Positions 8,011 through 17,341 are shown, counted from the first letter of the stretch. The stretch is DNA of 64,000 nucleotides from Arthrobacter sp. S41 (GCF_004320535.1 NZ_SIHY01000001.1:1674001-1738000); one strand, 5' to 3'. Numbers and translations: made by a program. The notes: a model not told the origin generated them from the sequence alone.

Positions 8011-8934
8011 TTAGCCTGCCTGCTCTGGGTTCCACCCGCGGACCGCACCGTCAGGCAAGAGGTTTTTGACGATCAACGAGCAGTCCTTATCCCCCAGCCC
8101 TTGGGCAATTAGCTCATCAAATTGTTCCCGGGCTAGTGTCGCCGCCGGCAAGCTCACCCCGGTGCTTTCCCCGGCATCTAAGGCAAGGCCGATATCTTTG
8201 CGCGCTAGATCCGCACGGAAGGTGGCCTCAAAATTATTGTTGGCCGCGGCAGTGTCGATAATGTCCGGGACCGGGTACCAGGTTTGTTGCGCCCAGGATT
8301 TGCCCGACGAGACCGAAGCGATCTCCCAGAACACCTTGGGTTCCAGTCCGAGCTTTTCGGCCAGCTGAGAGCCTTCGGCGCTAGCCATCAGATCAATAAA
8401 GAGCATCATGTTGTTGCAGATCTTGGCGGCAATGCCCATAGTGGCCGTACCTGCGATGATGGTCCGCCCACTCATCGGGGCAATATAGTTGGTTGCCCGC
8501 TCCATGAGTTCTTGCGCACCGCCAAGCATGAAGGCCAGGGTTCCTGCAGCTGCCCCGGAAATGCCACCAGAGACTGGGGCATCAACAAAGTTCAAACCAC
8601 GTTGGGTAGAACCTTCATGGATATAGCGTGAAGTTTCGATGTCCACGGTAGAGGAATCAATGAGCAACATGTCCTTGGTGGAGTTGGCCCAGATTCCTGC
8701 CTCACCTTCATACACCGAGCGCACGTGCTGCCCCTTGGGCAGCATAGTGAAGACTACTTCGGCACCATCAATGGCTTCGAGGACCGAACTGGTGATCTGT
8801 ACCCCGCCTTGGGCCGCGGTATTGCAGGCATCCTCGTTGAGATCAAAGCCCAGCACCTGATGACCTGCTGCAACGAGGTTGGCGGTCATCGGTCCGCCCA
8901 TATTGCCTAGACCAATCCATGCGTACGTGCTCAT
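8011..8934 (-). CDS. mmsB: 3-hydroxyisobutyrate dehydrogenase-type beta-hydroxyacid dehydrogenase
   Basis: 307 residues. N-terminal Rossmann motif WIGLGNMGGPMTANLVAAGH; substrate-binding DAPVSGGISGAAAGTLAFML; catalytic Lys in GIAAKICNNMM. These are the signatures of NAD(P)-dependent 3-hydroxyisobutyrate dehydrogenases in valine breakdown, although related tartronate semialdehyde reductases share them. The ATG at 8934 follows AGGGG. First gene of a minus-strand operon with the alcohol dehydrogenase, divergent from a LysR gene. The symbol is offered on family resemblance. Confidence 0.82.
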   Translation of the reverse strand: MSTYAWIGLGNMGGPMTANLVAAGHQVLGFDLNEDACNTAAQGGVQITSSVLEAIDGAEVVFTMLPKGQHVRSVYEGEAGIWANSTKDMLLIDSSTVDIETSRYIHEGSTQRGLNFVDAPVSGGISGAAAGTLAFMLGGAQELMERATNYIAPMSGRTIIAGTATMGIAAKICNNMMLFIDLMASAEGSQLAEKLGLEPKVFWEIASVSSGKSWAQQTWYPVPDIIDTAAANNNFEATFRADLARKDIGLALDAGESTGVSLPAATLAREQFDELIAQGLGDKDCSLIVKNLLPDGAVRGWNPEQAG

Positions 8935-9026
8935 CGAATATCCCCTCACCATTGAGTTTTGTCTTCTCAAGCCAGAGTAGGTTGCTCTGCTAGGGGCACT
9001 CAATGTTTGGGAGCAATCTAATTGCG

Positions 9027-9060
9027 CATGGGCAGTGTGCGCTGGCGCACACTGCCCATG
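9027..9060. promoter_or_regulatory. 34-bp perfect palindrome, probable LysR operator or translational hairpin
   Basis: Two 16-bp arms, CATGGGCAGTGTGCGC and its exact reverse complement, flank a TG centre. It sits between the divergent mmsB gene and the lysR gene, ending 13 bp before the lysR ATG at 9074. As DNA it could bind the LysR dimer; as RNA it would form a very stable hairpin over the region where a ribosome binding site should be. Confidence 0.75.
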
Positions 9061-9073
9061 GCAGACTGGTTCT

Positions 9074-9997
9074 ATGGACCGTCAGATCGATTACCGCCAC
9101 CTCGAATCCCTCATTGCTTTGCTCACCGTGGCACGCTTGGGTCGCTACACCGCAGCGGCAGCTGTACTCGGGGTGAACCACTCGACAATCTCCCGGCGCA
9201 TCGACGCCCTGCAAAAGGCCATGGGCGGCCACCTGCTGACACAGACACCCAACGGTTGGGAACTAACGGACCTCGGACGCCATGCCATGGCCAGTGCCGA
9301 GGCCATCGAGCAGGCGGTAGCAGCGATCAGCACCGAGGACGATTCCCCAGCGCTCGCCGGTCACGTGCGCTTGGCAGCGCCTGATGCGTTCAGCGCTCAT
9401 CTTGCTGCCCCTGCTTTGGCTAAGTTGCAGGCCCGTCATCCGCAGTTGGTTTTTGAAATTGTTTCGGAAACCACGCGTGCGCGGCAGACTCGCACCGGCA
9501 TGGATTTGGAAATAGTCATTGGACAGCCCAACGTCCGTAAAGCGGCTTCCACAAAACTCATGGACTATGAATTGCGACTATACGCTACCGCCGAATATCT
9601 AGAAGTCCATGGAACTCCGCAACAACTTTCAGAGCTGGCTAGGCATAGCCTGAACTACTACATCGACACCGCTCTGACCGTGGACAAGCTCGACGAGGCG
9701 ACCAGTCATCTACCGCCTATGCGGCGAGCAATTTCCTCGACCAGCATTGCCGTGCAGTACGCAGCAACAATGAATCATGCTGGTCTCGGATTACTCCCCG
9801 TTTTCTTATCTAAGCATTACCCGAATCTGATTCCGGTGCTGCACGATCAGTTCAGTTATCTCTCGGAATATTGGCTTGTCGGCCGCGAGGAAGCTCTGCG
9901 CAGCAAGGCCGTGCAGGCGACCGTTCGAGCGCTGAATGATGCAGCAGCCAATGGGGATTGGTTTATTCTTCCGTTCCCTGAGCAGGCTCCCAACTAA
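9074..9997 (+). CDS. LysR-family transcriptional regulator
   Basis: 307 residues. N-terminal winged helix (HLESLIALLTVARLGRYTAA, LGVNHSTISRRIDALQKAMG) followed by a periplasmic-binding-like effector domain. The ATG at 9074 is chosen because the family begins shortly before the first helix; the frame stays open upstream through the palindrome. No good ribosome binding site is visible. Divergent from the mmsB/alcohol dehydrogenase operon, so it most likely controls that operon. Its 3' end overlaps the convergent kinase gene by 35 bp. Confidence 0.86.
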   Translation: MDRQIDYRHLESLIALLTVARLGRYTAAAAVLGVNHSTISRRIDALQKAMGGHLLTQTPNGWELTDLGRHAMASAEAIEQAVAAISTEDDSPALAGHVRLAAPDAFSAHLAAPALAKLQARHPQLVFEIVSETTRARQTRTGMDLEIVIGQPNVRKAASTKLMDYELRLYATAEYLEVHGTPQQLSELARHSLNYYIDTALTVDKLDEATSHLPPMRRAISSTSIAVQYAATMNHAGLGLLPVFLSKHYPNLIPVLHDQFSYLSEYWLVGREEALRSKAVQATVRALNDAAANGDWFILPFPEQAPN

Positions 9998-10511
9998 GCA
10001 CCGCTTCACACAGCTCTGGCACGCTGCGCGAACTATCAAGGCGCAGTACAGGGCAATTCAACGTATCCAACCACGCTTCATGTTTAGCCCGGTTTCGACC
10101 GTGAAATTGTGGATCGTCGTAACTTTGGGACCAGTGCATAAATTCGTCAAAGGCAGCACTGTCGATATCCTCCCCCTCACGACGGATCAATTCGCGTTGC
10201 CTGGTCCGGCTGAGGCGCACCGCAGGGTCCAAGGACAAAAAGACCACGGCATCACATTGTCGTAAGACCAAATCTGCCCACCCATTAACCGAGCCTGATA
10301 AGACCCAGGCGGCGCGTGGCACAAACATGCTAAGCATCAGAACCACCCGATCTTTGACGGGCCGTGCTTGAACGTAGGGCGGAACGCTGGGGAGCCAGAA
10401 GTAGTCATCCGAATCAGCATGAGGCACCGACCAAGCAGTGGCCACGGCCCTACCTAGCGTCGTTGTTCCTGATCCGCTGGCGCCCACAATATACAGTCGG
10501 CACGGTTGCAT
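9963..10511 (-). CDS. P-loop kinase of adenylate-kinase-like type
   Basis: 182 residues beginning MQPCRLYIVGASGSGTTTLG, which contains a Walker A P-loop GASGSGTTT. The rest resembles small uncharacterized adenylate-kinase-like proteins (FlaR/topology-modulation family): HADSDDYFWL, then WVLSGSVNGWADLVL, VVFLSLDPAVRLSRTRQRE and a C-terminal adenine-binding region. The ATG at 10511 is preferred because AAGGAG lies six bases upstream. The substrate is unknown. Convergent and overlapping with lysR. Confidence 0.75.
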   Translation of the reverse strand: MQPCRLYIVGASGSGTTTLGRAVATAWSVPHADSDDYFWLPSVPPYVQARPVKDRVVLMLSMFVPRAAWVLSGSVNGWADLVLRQCDAVVFLSLDPAVRLSRTRQRELIRREGEDIDSAAFDEFMHWSQSYDDPQFHGRNRAKHEAWLDTLNCPVLRLDSSRSVPELCEAVLSWEPAQGTEE

Positions 10512-10600
10512 CTTTTTCTCCTTGGACGTGTTTTTCCCAGACGAAAAGTCTACGCCCGCGCCCCGGAAAGCTCCGCTGGGTTCTCCGCACCTACGCAATA

Positions 10601-10644
10601 GAAAAACAGAAGGTGGCCAGCTCTGTGATGAACTGACCACCTTC
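10601..10644 (-). terminator. Rho-independent terminator of the MHS transporter gene
   Basis: On the minus strand, arms of 12 bases (10633-10644 and 10609-10620, one G-T pair) enclose a 12-base loop and are followed by TGTTTTTC. It starts 20 bp after the transporter stop codon. Confidence 0.8.
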
Positions 10645-10663
10645 TTGGCTATCGAAGAAGCTG

Positions 10664-12043
10664 TTACTTCTGCATCTTCAAATGCTTTGCTACTTCAACC
10701 TCACCATCAGTAGCCAAACGGTCCGCTTCGTCAATGGCACTCAAGTCAGTTCCCTTGGTTTCACGCATGAAGAAGACTGCGACCAAGGTGACCAGTGCTG
10801 CGAAGACAATGTAACCAGCCACCGGAACCCAAGATCCGTAGACCTTCAGTAGCCAGGTAGCGATGATCGGTGCCATGGAACCGGCCACGATCGAGGTGAC
10901 CTGGTAGCCCAAGGAAACACCTGAGTAGCGCATGCGGGTTGGGAACATTTCAGCCATGATGGCTGGCTGGCCAGCATACATCAGTGCGTGTATCGCAAGT
11001 CCCAGCACGATAGCGGCAAGGATGATGCCAAGGTTGGCAGTGTTGAACATTGGGAATGCCACTACACCCCAGACCATCATGAGGATAACGCCAGTGGCAT
11101 AAACCGGACGGCGCCCGCGGGTATCGGTGAAGCGTCCAACCAGCGGAACCAAGATTGCGTGAATGACGTGGGCAATGAGCATCAGGCCCAAGATGGTTGA
11201 GGTCACCATCTTCAACTGAGTGGCCATGTAGGTGATCGAGAAGGTCACCACCATGTAGTACATGATGTTCTCACCAAATCGCAGTCCCATTGCGGTGAAG
11301 ACGCCGCGTGGGTAGCGCTTGAATACTTCTCCGACACCATAGCCGACGGCAGCATTCTGCTCCAGCTCAGCTTTTGCTTCTTGGAAAATTGGTGCGTCCG
11401 AAACACGAGTACGAATGTAGTAGCCAACAATGACGATAATTACTGAAAGCCAGAAACCGATACGCCAACCCCAGGCCAAGAAAGCTTCGTCGCTCAAGGT
11501 GGAAGACAGAACCAACAGCACCACGGTTGCCAGCAGGTTTCCGACTGGAACAGCAGCTTGTGGCCAGGAGGCCCAGAATCCACGTTCCTTACTCGGAGCA
11601 TGTTCGGCTACTAGCAGCACCGCGCCGCCCCACTCGCCACCCACAGCAAATCCCTGAAGGAAGCGCAAGGCGACCAGCATGATTGGTGCTGCGTAGCCAA
11701 CTGAATGGAAGGTCGGCAGGCAGCCCATCAAGAAGGTCGTTGCACCGACCAAGACGATGGCCACCTGTAGTAGGTGCTTGCGGCCGTACTTGTCGCCAAA
11801 GTGTCCAAAGACAATGCCACCGATTGGCCTAGCGATGAATCCCACCGCGTAGGTGAGGAAGGCTTTGATGATGTTGTCGAGGTCATTGCCGTTGTCTGGA
11901 AAGAAGATCTTGTTGAATACCAAAGTGGCGGCGGTGGCATAGAGGAAGAATTCATACCACTCGACCACAGTTCCTGCCATGGAAGCCGCTACTACCCTGC
12001 GCAATCCCTTGCGTTCAGATTTTGTTGACGTTTCACTGGCCAC
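10664..12043 (-). CDS. MFS transporter of the metabolite:H+ symporter (MHS) family
   Basis: 459 residues and twelve predicted membrane helices. MHS signatures include GTVVEWYEFFLY in helix 1, ARPIGGIVFGHFGDKYGRK in the loop 2-3 motif, and RFLQGFAVGGEWGGAVLL. The family (ProP, ShiA, KgtP) imports osmolytes, dicarboxylates or shikimate with protons; the substrate here is not deducible. Monocistronic, with its own terminator, and divergent from the CHY zinc-finger gene. Confidence 0.87.
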   Translation of the reverse strand: MASETSTKSERKGLRRVVAASMAGTVVEWYEFFLYATAATLVFNKIFFPDNGNDLDNIIKAFLTYAVGFIARPIGGIVFGHFGDKYGRKHLLQVAIVLVGATTFLMGCLPTFHSVGYAAPIMLVALRFLQGFAVGGEWGGAVLLVAEHAPSKERGFWASWPQAAVPVGNLLATVVLLVLSSTLSDEAFLAWGWRIGFWLSVIIVIVGYYIRTRVSDAPIFQEAKAELEQNAAVGYGVGEVFKRYPRGVFTAMGLRFGENIMYYMVVTFSITYMATQLKMVTSTILGLMLIAHVIHAILVPLVGRFTDTRGRRPVYATGVILMMVWGVVAFPMFNTANLGIILAAIVLGLAIHALMYAGQPAIMAEMFPTRMRYSGVSLGYQVTSIVAGSMAPIIATWLLKVYGSWVPVAGYIVFAALVTLVAVFFMRETKGTDLSAIDEADRLATDGEVEVAKHLKMQK

Positions 12044-12211
12044 GATTTATTTCCTAACGCCCTTGCCAGTCACCCCATCGGAACCAGCTTCACCAGAGAG
12101 TATGACCCGGATCACATCGTCAAAGATAGTCGCAACGGTGCATAGTAGGAAACAGATTGTGCACATTCGGCGTGCTTTTTTGCACAGGCCATCAAGTTCT
12201 TAGGAGGTCCC

Positions 12212-12541
12212 GTGGCGATAAACGTGAATTTGCGTGGTGTGCAGATGGATGAACAAACCAGATGCGCTCACTATCATCAGCTCAACGACGTGATTGCGCT
12301 CAAGCACGTCTGCTGCGATACCTATTACCCGTGCCACCTCTGCCACGCCGAATTGGCTGATCATCCGGCCCAACTTTGGCCGGCAGATAAGTTTGATCAA
12401 CCCGCAGTTCTCTGCGGAGTTTGCCGCTGCGAACTAAGCATTGATGAATACCGTGCTTCATCTTCATGCCCGCACTGCCAAGCGCTATTCAACCCCGGCT
12501 GCAAACTCCACGAAAATCTGTATTTTGAATTGTCGTCCTAG
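12212..12541 (+). CDS. CHY-type zinc-finger protein
   Basis: 109 residues with the CHY zinc-finger pattern: C-A-H-Y near residue 18, then CCDTYYPCHLCHAELADH, CGVCRCELSIDEY and CPHCQALFNPGC. The ordered Cys and His residues fit three bound zinc ions as in PF05495. The bacterial role is unknown; it may be a redox- or metal-responsive adaptor. The GTG start is well supported by AGGAGGT six bases upstream. Its TAG overlaps the convergent usp stop codon on a shared CTAG. Confidence 0.82.
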   Translation: MAINVNLRGVQMDEQTRCAHYHQLNDVIALKHVCCDTYYPCHLCHAELADHPAQLWPADKFDQPAVLCGVCRCELSIDEYRASSSCPHCQALFNPGCKLHENLYFELSS

Positions 12542-12978
12542 AAATCTTCCGCAGCTTCAGGCTGTCGAGGAATAACCAATACGGGGCGCAGCTGTTTGTG
12601 CGCCAAGGTGACGGCAATGGAGCCGTCAATGATTTCAGTCATTCTGTTGCGCAAGCCAGCTCTTCGAGTACCGACAACAATCATTTGAGCATCAAGTTGC
12701 TCGGCTACTGCGCTGAGCACCTTTGCTGGGTCGCCGGCAACTGTGTAGGTTTCGAATTCGACACCAGTAATCACCGAGGAAATCTCCCACGCTAGTTCCT
12801 CTGAGACTTTGCCCGCCGAGGTTAACAGGTCTCCGGCGGCCAACTTTTGCGTCATGATCCGTCCAGAGTCTGCATAAACGCACACCAGACGTGCATGCAA
12901 TTCTCTCGCCAGCTTTCCAGCGGCCGCCAACACGGCTGCATTCATTCCAGGTTCCACACCCAAAACCATCGTGCCCAT
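12538..12978 (-). CDS. Universal stress protein (UspA family)
   Basis: 146 residues, single Usp domain: a short first beta strand (TMVLGVEP), the central ARLVCVYADSGR, and a C-terminal VVGTRRAGLRNRMTEIIDGSIAVTLA followed by PVLVIPR. The last region usually carries G-2X-G-9X-G(S/T) for ATP binding; here it reads GTRRAGLRNRM..IDGSIAV, a relaxed form. Last gene of the minus-strand run with lpd and the ferredoxin reductase-like gene, 48 bp after the latter. Confidence 0.85.
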   Translation of the reverse strand: MGTMVLGVEPGMNAAVLAAAGKLARELHARLVCVYADSGRIMTQKLAAGDLLTSAGKVSEELAWEISSVITGVEFETYTVAGDPAKVLSAVAEQLDAQMIVVGTRRAGLRNRMTEIIDGSIAVTLAHKQLRPVLVIPRQPEAAEDF

Positions 12979-13026
12979 CAGCTGTTCCTGCTTTCTAACG
13001 AACCGGTATTCACCAAAAATCCCGAA

Positions 13027-14232
13027 CTAAAGTTGCGTCAAATCAATCTGCACATCGGCCAAACGTTCCGCGTCGATGTTCCGCCCCACCAGCGTCCGCA
13101 ACGTATCGTTGACGTCCCCAATATTCACGTTGGCCGCAGCAGTCACCGTCTGGCCGTGCTGCCAGAATATAATGAATTCTCCAGATTCAGTATCTCCACG
13201 GATCACCGTTGTGTCATCCGGTGAACTGTGGCCAACATATTCCATACCCAGATCAAACTGGTCTGTAAAGAAGTACGGCAACCAGTCAGAGGACTCATCA
13301 GCGCCGGTGAGCGTTGCGGCGGCCAGCTTCCCTTGGCGTATTGCGTTATCCCAGTGTTCTACGCGCAGGTGGCGATCGAGATGTGTGTTAAAAGCTTGGG
13401 CAATATCTCCCACTGCGAGAATCTGTCGATTACTACTTCGTAGGCTCTGGTCAACAACTACGCCACCGTCCACGTCCAACCCCGCAGTTTCAGCTAGTTC
13501 CAGATTCGGAACCGCACCCATCGCTAGGATTACAACGTCAGCACGGGAGGATCCAGCATCCGAATACACTTGCAGATGCCCGTCCGCTTGTTCGATGCCC
13601 TGTACCCGTGCTGTACGCACATCGACACCGTGACGTTGATGTAGCTCCAAGAGATAGTTTCCGAAGCGCTCGCCAAAAACCTTGCTCAGCGGAACGTCGG
13701 TTGGCGAATACACGGTGACCCGCGCTCCGCTCTGACGCGCCGAGGCAGCGACCTCCATACCAATCCAGCCAGAGCCGACCACGGCTACTTGCGTTCCTTC
13801 AGTGATGTCCTCACGCAGAGACTTTGCGTCATTCAGCGTCCGCAACACGTGCACACCAGGCAAGTCATAGCCGGCAATCGGAGCCTCTTTCCCGAGGCTG
13901 GCCCGCGATCCGGTGGCTAGAACCAGATGGTCATAGCTCACCGAATCGCCATCCGCTAGCAGTACTCGTTGCTGTTCCGCTTCAATGCTGATCCCGGCCA
14001 CACCCAGACGCAGAGCAACCCCATGTTCGGAGTACCAAGTGGAGTCATGAACGATGAAGTCCGCTGGCTCTTCCTTGCCTTGCAAGAAGCCTTTAGATAA
14101 CGGCGGACGTTCATAAGGCAAATCGGTTTCATCACTGATCAAAGTCAGCTTCCCGGAATAACCACGCTCACGTAATTCGCTCACGACGCTTGCAGCGGCT
14201 AAACCCCCACCAAGGACAACGATCGATTCCAT
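13027..14232 (-). CDS. FAD-dependent ferredoxin/rubredoxin reductase-like protein
   Basis: 401 residues. N-terminal FAD-binding motif ESIVVLGGGLAAASVVSELR, second dinucleotide (NADH) motif VAVVGSGWIGMEVAASARQS, and FAD-binding AVGDIAQA; the C-terminal reductase domain contains FFTDQFDLGMEYVG. This is the architecture of putidaredoxin/rhodocoxin reductase, which moves electrons from NADH to a ferredoxin serving a P450 or dioxygenase. No ferredoxin or P450 gene lies nearby, so the partner must be elsewhere. The ATG at 14232 is set by the FAD motif; its ribosome site is weak. It lies 81 bp after lpd. Confidence 0.85.
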   Translation of the reverse strand: MESIVVLGGGLAAASVVSELRERGYSGKLTLISDETDLPYERPPLSKGFLQGKEEPADFIVHDSTWYSEHGVALRLGVAGISIEAEQQRVLLADGDSVSYDHLVLATGSRASLGKEAPIAGYDLPGVHVLRTLNDAKSLREDITEGTQVAVVGSGWIGMEVAASARQSGARVTVYSPTDVPLSKVFGERFGNYLLELHQRHGVDVRTARVQGIEQADGHLQVYSDAGSSRADVVILAMGAVPNLELAETAGLDVDGGVVVDQSLRSSNRQILAVGDIAQAFNTHLDRHLRVEHWDNAIRQGKLAAATLTGADESSDWLPYFFTDQFDLGMEYVGHSSPDDTTVIRGDTESGEFIIFWQHGQTVTAAANVNIGDVNDTLRTLVGRNIDAERLADVQIDLTQL

Positions 14233-14313
14233 GCTGCACCCGATTCCTCGACAACCATGTACCTCGATACTCACACCCGGACGCTGTGCTTGGCAAGGAC
14301 TTAATCGACTCAC

Positions 14314-15723
14314 TCAGAGATTGATCATGTGTCCAGTAAGCCCGTGGAAACTTTCCTGCAAAGCTTCTCCCAACGTCGGGTGAACGTGCACGTTACGGGC
14401 AAGTTCGGTCGCGGTCAGATCCCACTTTTGAGCGAGCGTGAGTTCTGGCAACAGCTCAGCCACATCGGCACCGATCAGGTGTGCGCCGAGCAGCTCACCA
14501 TACTGGGCATCGGCAATGATTTTCACGAATCCTCCGGGTTCACCCAGGCCGTGCGCTTTTGCGTTGGCGGTAAATGGGAACTTAGCAATTTTCAGCTCGT
14601 GGCCGTCATCTCGCGCTTGCTGTTCAGTTAGCCCGAAGGAGGCAACCTGCGGCTGCGAGAAGGTCGCACGTGGCATCATCCGGTAGTCTCCCAGCGTCTG
14701 GGTTTCTGCGCCGGCGATGGTTTCCGCTGCCACGACGCCCTGGGCCTCAGCCACGTGGGCCAGCTGCAGCTTTGCGGTCACATCTCCAATCGCGTACAGG
14801 TGTGGCACATTGGTGCGCATGTAGTCGTCGATACCGATGGCACCGCGATCGGTCAATGTGATGCCCGTATTTTCCAGCCCATAGCCATCGGTGCGTGGAG
14901 CAAAGCCCACGGACATTAGCACCTTGTCCACAACGATGCTTTTGGGTTCAGCACCCTTCGGTGTATAGGTCACGGTCACTAAGGATCCATCATCTTCGAC
15001 AGTATTCACCGAGGCCGAGGTGAGCAGGGTGATACCCAACTTCTTATACTGCTTGGCGATCTCTTTGGAAACTTCTGGATCTTCATTGGGTAGAGCCCGG
15101 TCAAGGTATTCAATAATCGTGACCTCGACTCCATAGTTGGCAAGGACATAGGCGAATTCCATCCCAATGGCTCCGGCACCGACGATCACCATGGAGTTTG
15201 GCAGTTCTCGGGAAAGGATCTGGGACTCGAAGGTCACCACGTTCTTACTTATTTCCACCCCTGGCAGCAGTTTCACAGTGGAGCCCGTTGCAATGATGGC
15301 GTTGTCAAAAGTGACGGTTTGGCTTCCGCCCTCGGAGAGCTGAACCTGAAGGGTGTGAGCGTCGCTGAAGCTACCCAGTCCGTTGATCTCGGTGATGCCG
15401 TTTTTCTTCATGAGGAAGTGCACACCTTTAACTCTTCCCTCGGCTACGGTGCGACTGCGGTCAAAAGCGACCGAGAAATCAAAGTCCACCTCTCCGCGGA
15501 TGCCGAACTGTTCAGCTTGATGAGTGAAGGTGTGAGCAAGTTCAGCGTTGCGCAGCAGGGCCTTGGAAGGAACACAGCCCACATTAAGGCACACCCCACC
15601 CCAGTACTGCTTTTCAATGACGGCCACCGATTTGCCCAGTTGTGCGGCACGGATAGCGGCGACATAACCACCGGGGCCCGCGCCGAGAACTACAACGTCA
15701 AAGTGATTAGTGCTGGTGTTCAT
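14314..15723 (-). CDS. lpd: Dihydrolipoyl dehydrogenase
   Basis: 469-residue flavoprotein disulfide reductase. FAD motif [20 protein letters not shown]; redox-active disulfide [16 protein letters not shown] motif [21 protein letters not shown]-terminal catalytic [10 protein letters not shown] (His-x3-x-Glu). It is the E3 subunit of 2-oxoacid dehydrogenase complexes, reoxidizing lipoyl groups with NAD+. No E1/E2 genes are adjacent; instead it overlaps the upstream tetR stop by 17 bp and has AGGAG seven bases before its ATG, so translation is probably coupled to tetR. This suggests a regulated, possibly stress-related E3 copy. Confidence 0.9.
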   Translation of the reverse strand: MNTSTNHFDVVVLGAGPGGYVAAIRAAQLGKSVAVIEKQYWGGVCLNVGCVPSKALLRNAELAHTFTHQAEQFGIRGEVDFDFSVAFDRSRTVAEGRVKGVHFLMKKNGITEINGLGSFSDAHTLQVQLSEGGSQTVTFDNAIIATGSTVKLLPGVEISKNVVTFESQILSRELPNSMVIVGAGAIGMEFAYVLANYGVEVTIIEYLDRALPNEDPEVSKEIAKQYKKLGITLLTSASVNTVEDDGSLVTVTYTPKGAEPKSIVVDKVLMSVGFAPRTDGYGLENTGITLTDRGAIGIDDYMRTNVPHLYAIGDVTAKLQLAHVAEAQGVVAAETIAGAETQTLGDYRMMPRATFSQPQVASFGLTEQQARDDGHELKIAKFPFTANAKAHGLGEPGGFVKIIADAQYGELLGAHLIGADVAELLPELTLAQKWDLTATELARNVHVHPTLGEALQESFHGLTGHMINL

Positions 15724-16357
15724 GGAAGTTCTCCTTTAGATACAGATTTGTTTCTCTTGGCAAGATTGCTGCGATCTGCTGTTCAACGTTGGCGCGGATG
15801 ACAGGCAATGAGTCATCTAGGTACATGGTGGCCGTTGCAGTGACATGGACTATCGAGGTGATCACACGAGCGAGTATCGCTGCGTCAAGGCCAGCGTACT
15901 CCGAGAGCACCTTTCGCATTCCTTGTTCCCAGCGCTGGGCATGGGCCAGTCCCTCGGCTCGATGAGGTTCTGCGGGGTCGCCAAAAACTAGCTCATGCAT
16001 GTAGGTGCGACCATTTTCTGGATGCTCTCGAATACAGGTCAGCACCGGGTCTATCAGAGCCATGAGGTCTCGAACGGGGTGAGGCTCCGGCCCCTTAATC
16101 AAGGTGTCGGCAGCCAGCCCTTCTTCGATTGCGGTGGCGAATTTTTGGTTCTGCACCATAATCAAAAGCTCCGCTTTGGTTCCCGCGTAGAGGTACAGGG
16201 TTCCGATAGCGATATCTGCTTTGTCAGCAACCTGTTGCGTTGTGACACTGTTGATTCCCTCTTTAGCGAGCAGGTAGCTGGCTGCGGACAAAATTCGCTT
16301 AAGTTTTTCTTCTTTAGCCCGTTCCCTGCGACCACGGGGAGCATAGACCGACTTCAT
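15707..16357 (-). CDS. TetR-family repressor (TetR1)
   Basis: 216 residues. DNA-binding domain at about 15-65 with [20 protein letters not shown] as the helix-turn-helix; variable ligand-binding C-terminal domain. Excellent ribosome site GGGAGG four bases before the ATG at 16357. It heads the minus-strand unit with lpd, and is divergent from the alpha/beta hydrolase cluster. Its closest relative in the window is the TetR at 20220-20822, which has almost the same recognition helix. Two TGA-N6-TC(A/G) 12-mers separated by 4 bp in the divergent promoter are its likely operators. Confidence 0.88.
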   Translation of the reverse strand: MKSVYAPRGRRERAKEEKLKRILSAASYLLAKEGINSVTTQQVADKADIAIGTLYLYAGTKAELLIMVQNQKFATAIEEGLAADTLIKGPEPHPVRDLMALIDPVLTCIREHPENGRTYMHELVFGDPAEPHRAEGLAHAQRWEQGMRKVLSEYAGLDAAILARVITSIVHVTATATMYLDDSLPVIRANVEQQIAAILPRETNLYLKENFHEHQH

Positions 16358-16367
16358 ATTTCCTCCC

Positions 16368-16397
16368 TTGACAAAAATATCTGAGCTTGCTCATAAT
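16368..16397 (+). promoter_or_regulatory. Promoter of the hydrolase/MDR cluster
   Basis: -35 TTGACA (16368-16373), an 18-bp spacer, and -10 CATAAT (16392-16397). The first TetR operator half of the tandem site lies inside the spacer. Confidence 0.6.
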
Positions 16398-16409
16398 TGA
16401 GTATACTCG
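16382..16409. promoter_or_regulatory. Tandem TetR1 operators
   Basis: TGAGCTTGCTCA (16382-16393, perfect palindrome), 4 bp, then TGAGTATACTCG (16398-16409, containing a perfect 10-bp palindrome). Centre-to-centre distance is 16 bp. The first overlaps the promoter spacer and -10 box, so a bound repressor would block RNA polymerase. The same two-site design recurs at the second tetR gene. Confidence 0.65.
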
Positions 16410-16420
16410 GAAGCATCGAG

Positions 16421-17341
16421 ATGAAAACCTTTCATCCTCACAGCGAACAAGGCAGGAAGCACACAGCGCAAATGACAAAGCAACCTAACGAAGATCACGG
16501 TGCCACAGCATCGCTTGTTGCTGCGGAAAATCGCACGGTGGATGCCGCCGGGGCACAATTCATCTACCGCGAACTTGGTAATGCTCAGGATGAGAGCTTG
16601 CCCCTGGTCGGGCTGACCCATTTGGGCGCGAACCTCGATAGCTGGGATCCAGAACTCATCGACCCCATCGCCGCCACGCGACGAGTCATCCTAATTGGCT
16701 ACCGCGGCGTGGGTGCTTCTACCGGAACACCGCAAGATAATTTCGAGGCCATGGTTCAAGATGCGATAGCGACCATCCGAGCATTAGGCCTAGCTCAAAT
16801 TGATCTATTTGGGCTCTCCATGGGCGGGATGGTGGCACTGGAAGTCCTACGCCAAGCACCCGAATTAGTGAACCGCGTAGTCTTCGCCGGGACCGGACCG
16901 CGGAGCGGTCCTGGACTGACGCAAATGACCAAGACTTTCATCCGCGGTGTCCTACGTGGGGCAATCACTTTGACCAACCCCACCTCCGTCTTGTTTTTCA
17001 CAAAAACTGACAACGGCAAGCAAGCCGCCAAAGAGTATCAGGCTCGGCTAATGCTCCGGTCCACCGGTCGTGACAAGCCGGTAGCGCCAAACGTATTAGT
17101 GGCCCAGCTACGCGCAGTCAAGCGTTGGGGCCAAGCAACGCCCGTAACCTTGGGGTTCGCTGGCCCCGTACTAGATTTGCACGGCGATTCTGACGCAATG
17201 GTCTTCCCAGAAAACACCGAAGCGCTCAAGCGGGTACTCCCCCAAACGCAGGTGCAGATCTACCCGGACGCCGGGCATGGTGTTGTCTCCCAACACCGTG
17301 CATCAATTTCACAAACCATCACTAAATTCTTGAGTCGCTGA
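16421..17341 (+). CDS. Alpha/beta hydrolase (first copy)
   Basis: About 306 residues. Core motifs are GLTHLGANLDSWDPELIDPI (oxyanion region), nucleophile elbow GLSMGG, the acid in LDLHGDSDAMV, and the catalytic His in DAGHGVVSQH. This fold covers esterases, lactonases and non-heme haloperoxidase-like enzymes. Start uncertain: ATG 16421 has GGAAG seven bases upstream, while ATG 16472 fits the paralog at 18436 better. First gene of a plus-strand cluster under TetR1; the MDR gene follows by 52 bp. The loop before the nucleophile, GYRGVGASTGTPQDNFEAM, matches its paralog. Confidence 0.83.
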   Translation: MKTFHPHSEQGRKHTAQMTKQPNEDHGATASLVAAENRTVDAAGAQFIYRELGNAQDESLPLVGLTHLGANLDSWDPELIDPIAATRRVILIGYRGVGASTGTPQDNFEAMVQDAIATIRALGLAQIDLFGLSMGGMVALEVLRQAPELVNRVVFAGTGPRSGPGLTQMTKTFIRGVLRGAITLTNPTSVLFFTKTDNGKQAAKEYQARLMLRSTGRDKPVAPNVLVAQLRAVKRWGQATPVTLGFAGPVLDLHGDSDAMVFPENTEALKRVLPQTQVQIYPDAGHGVVSQHRASISQTITKFLSR

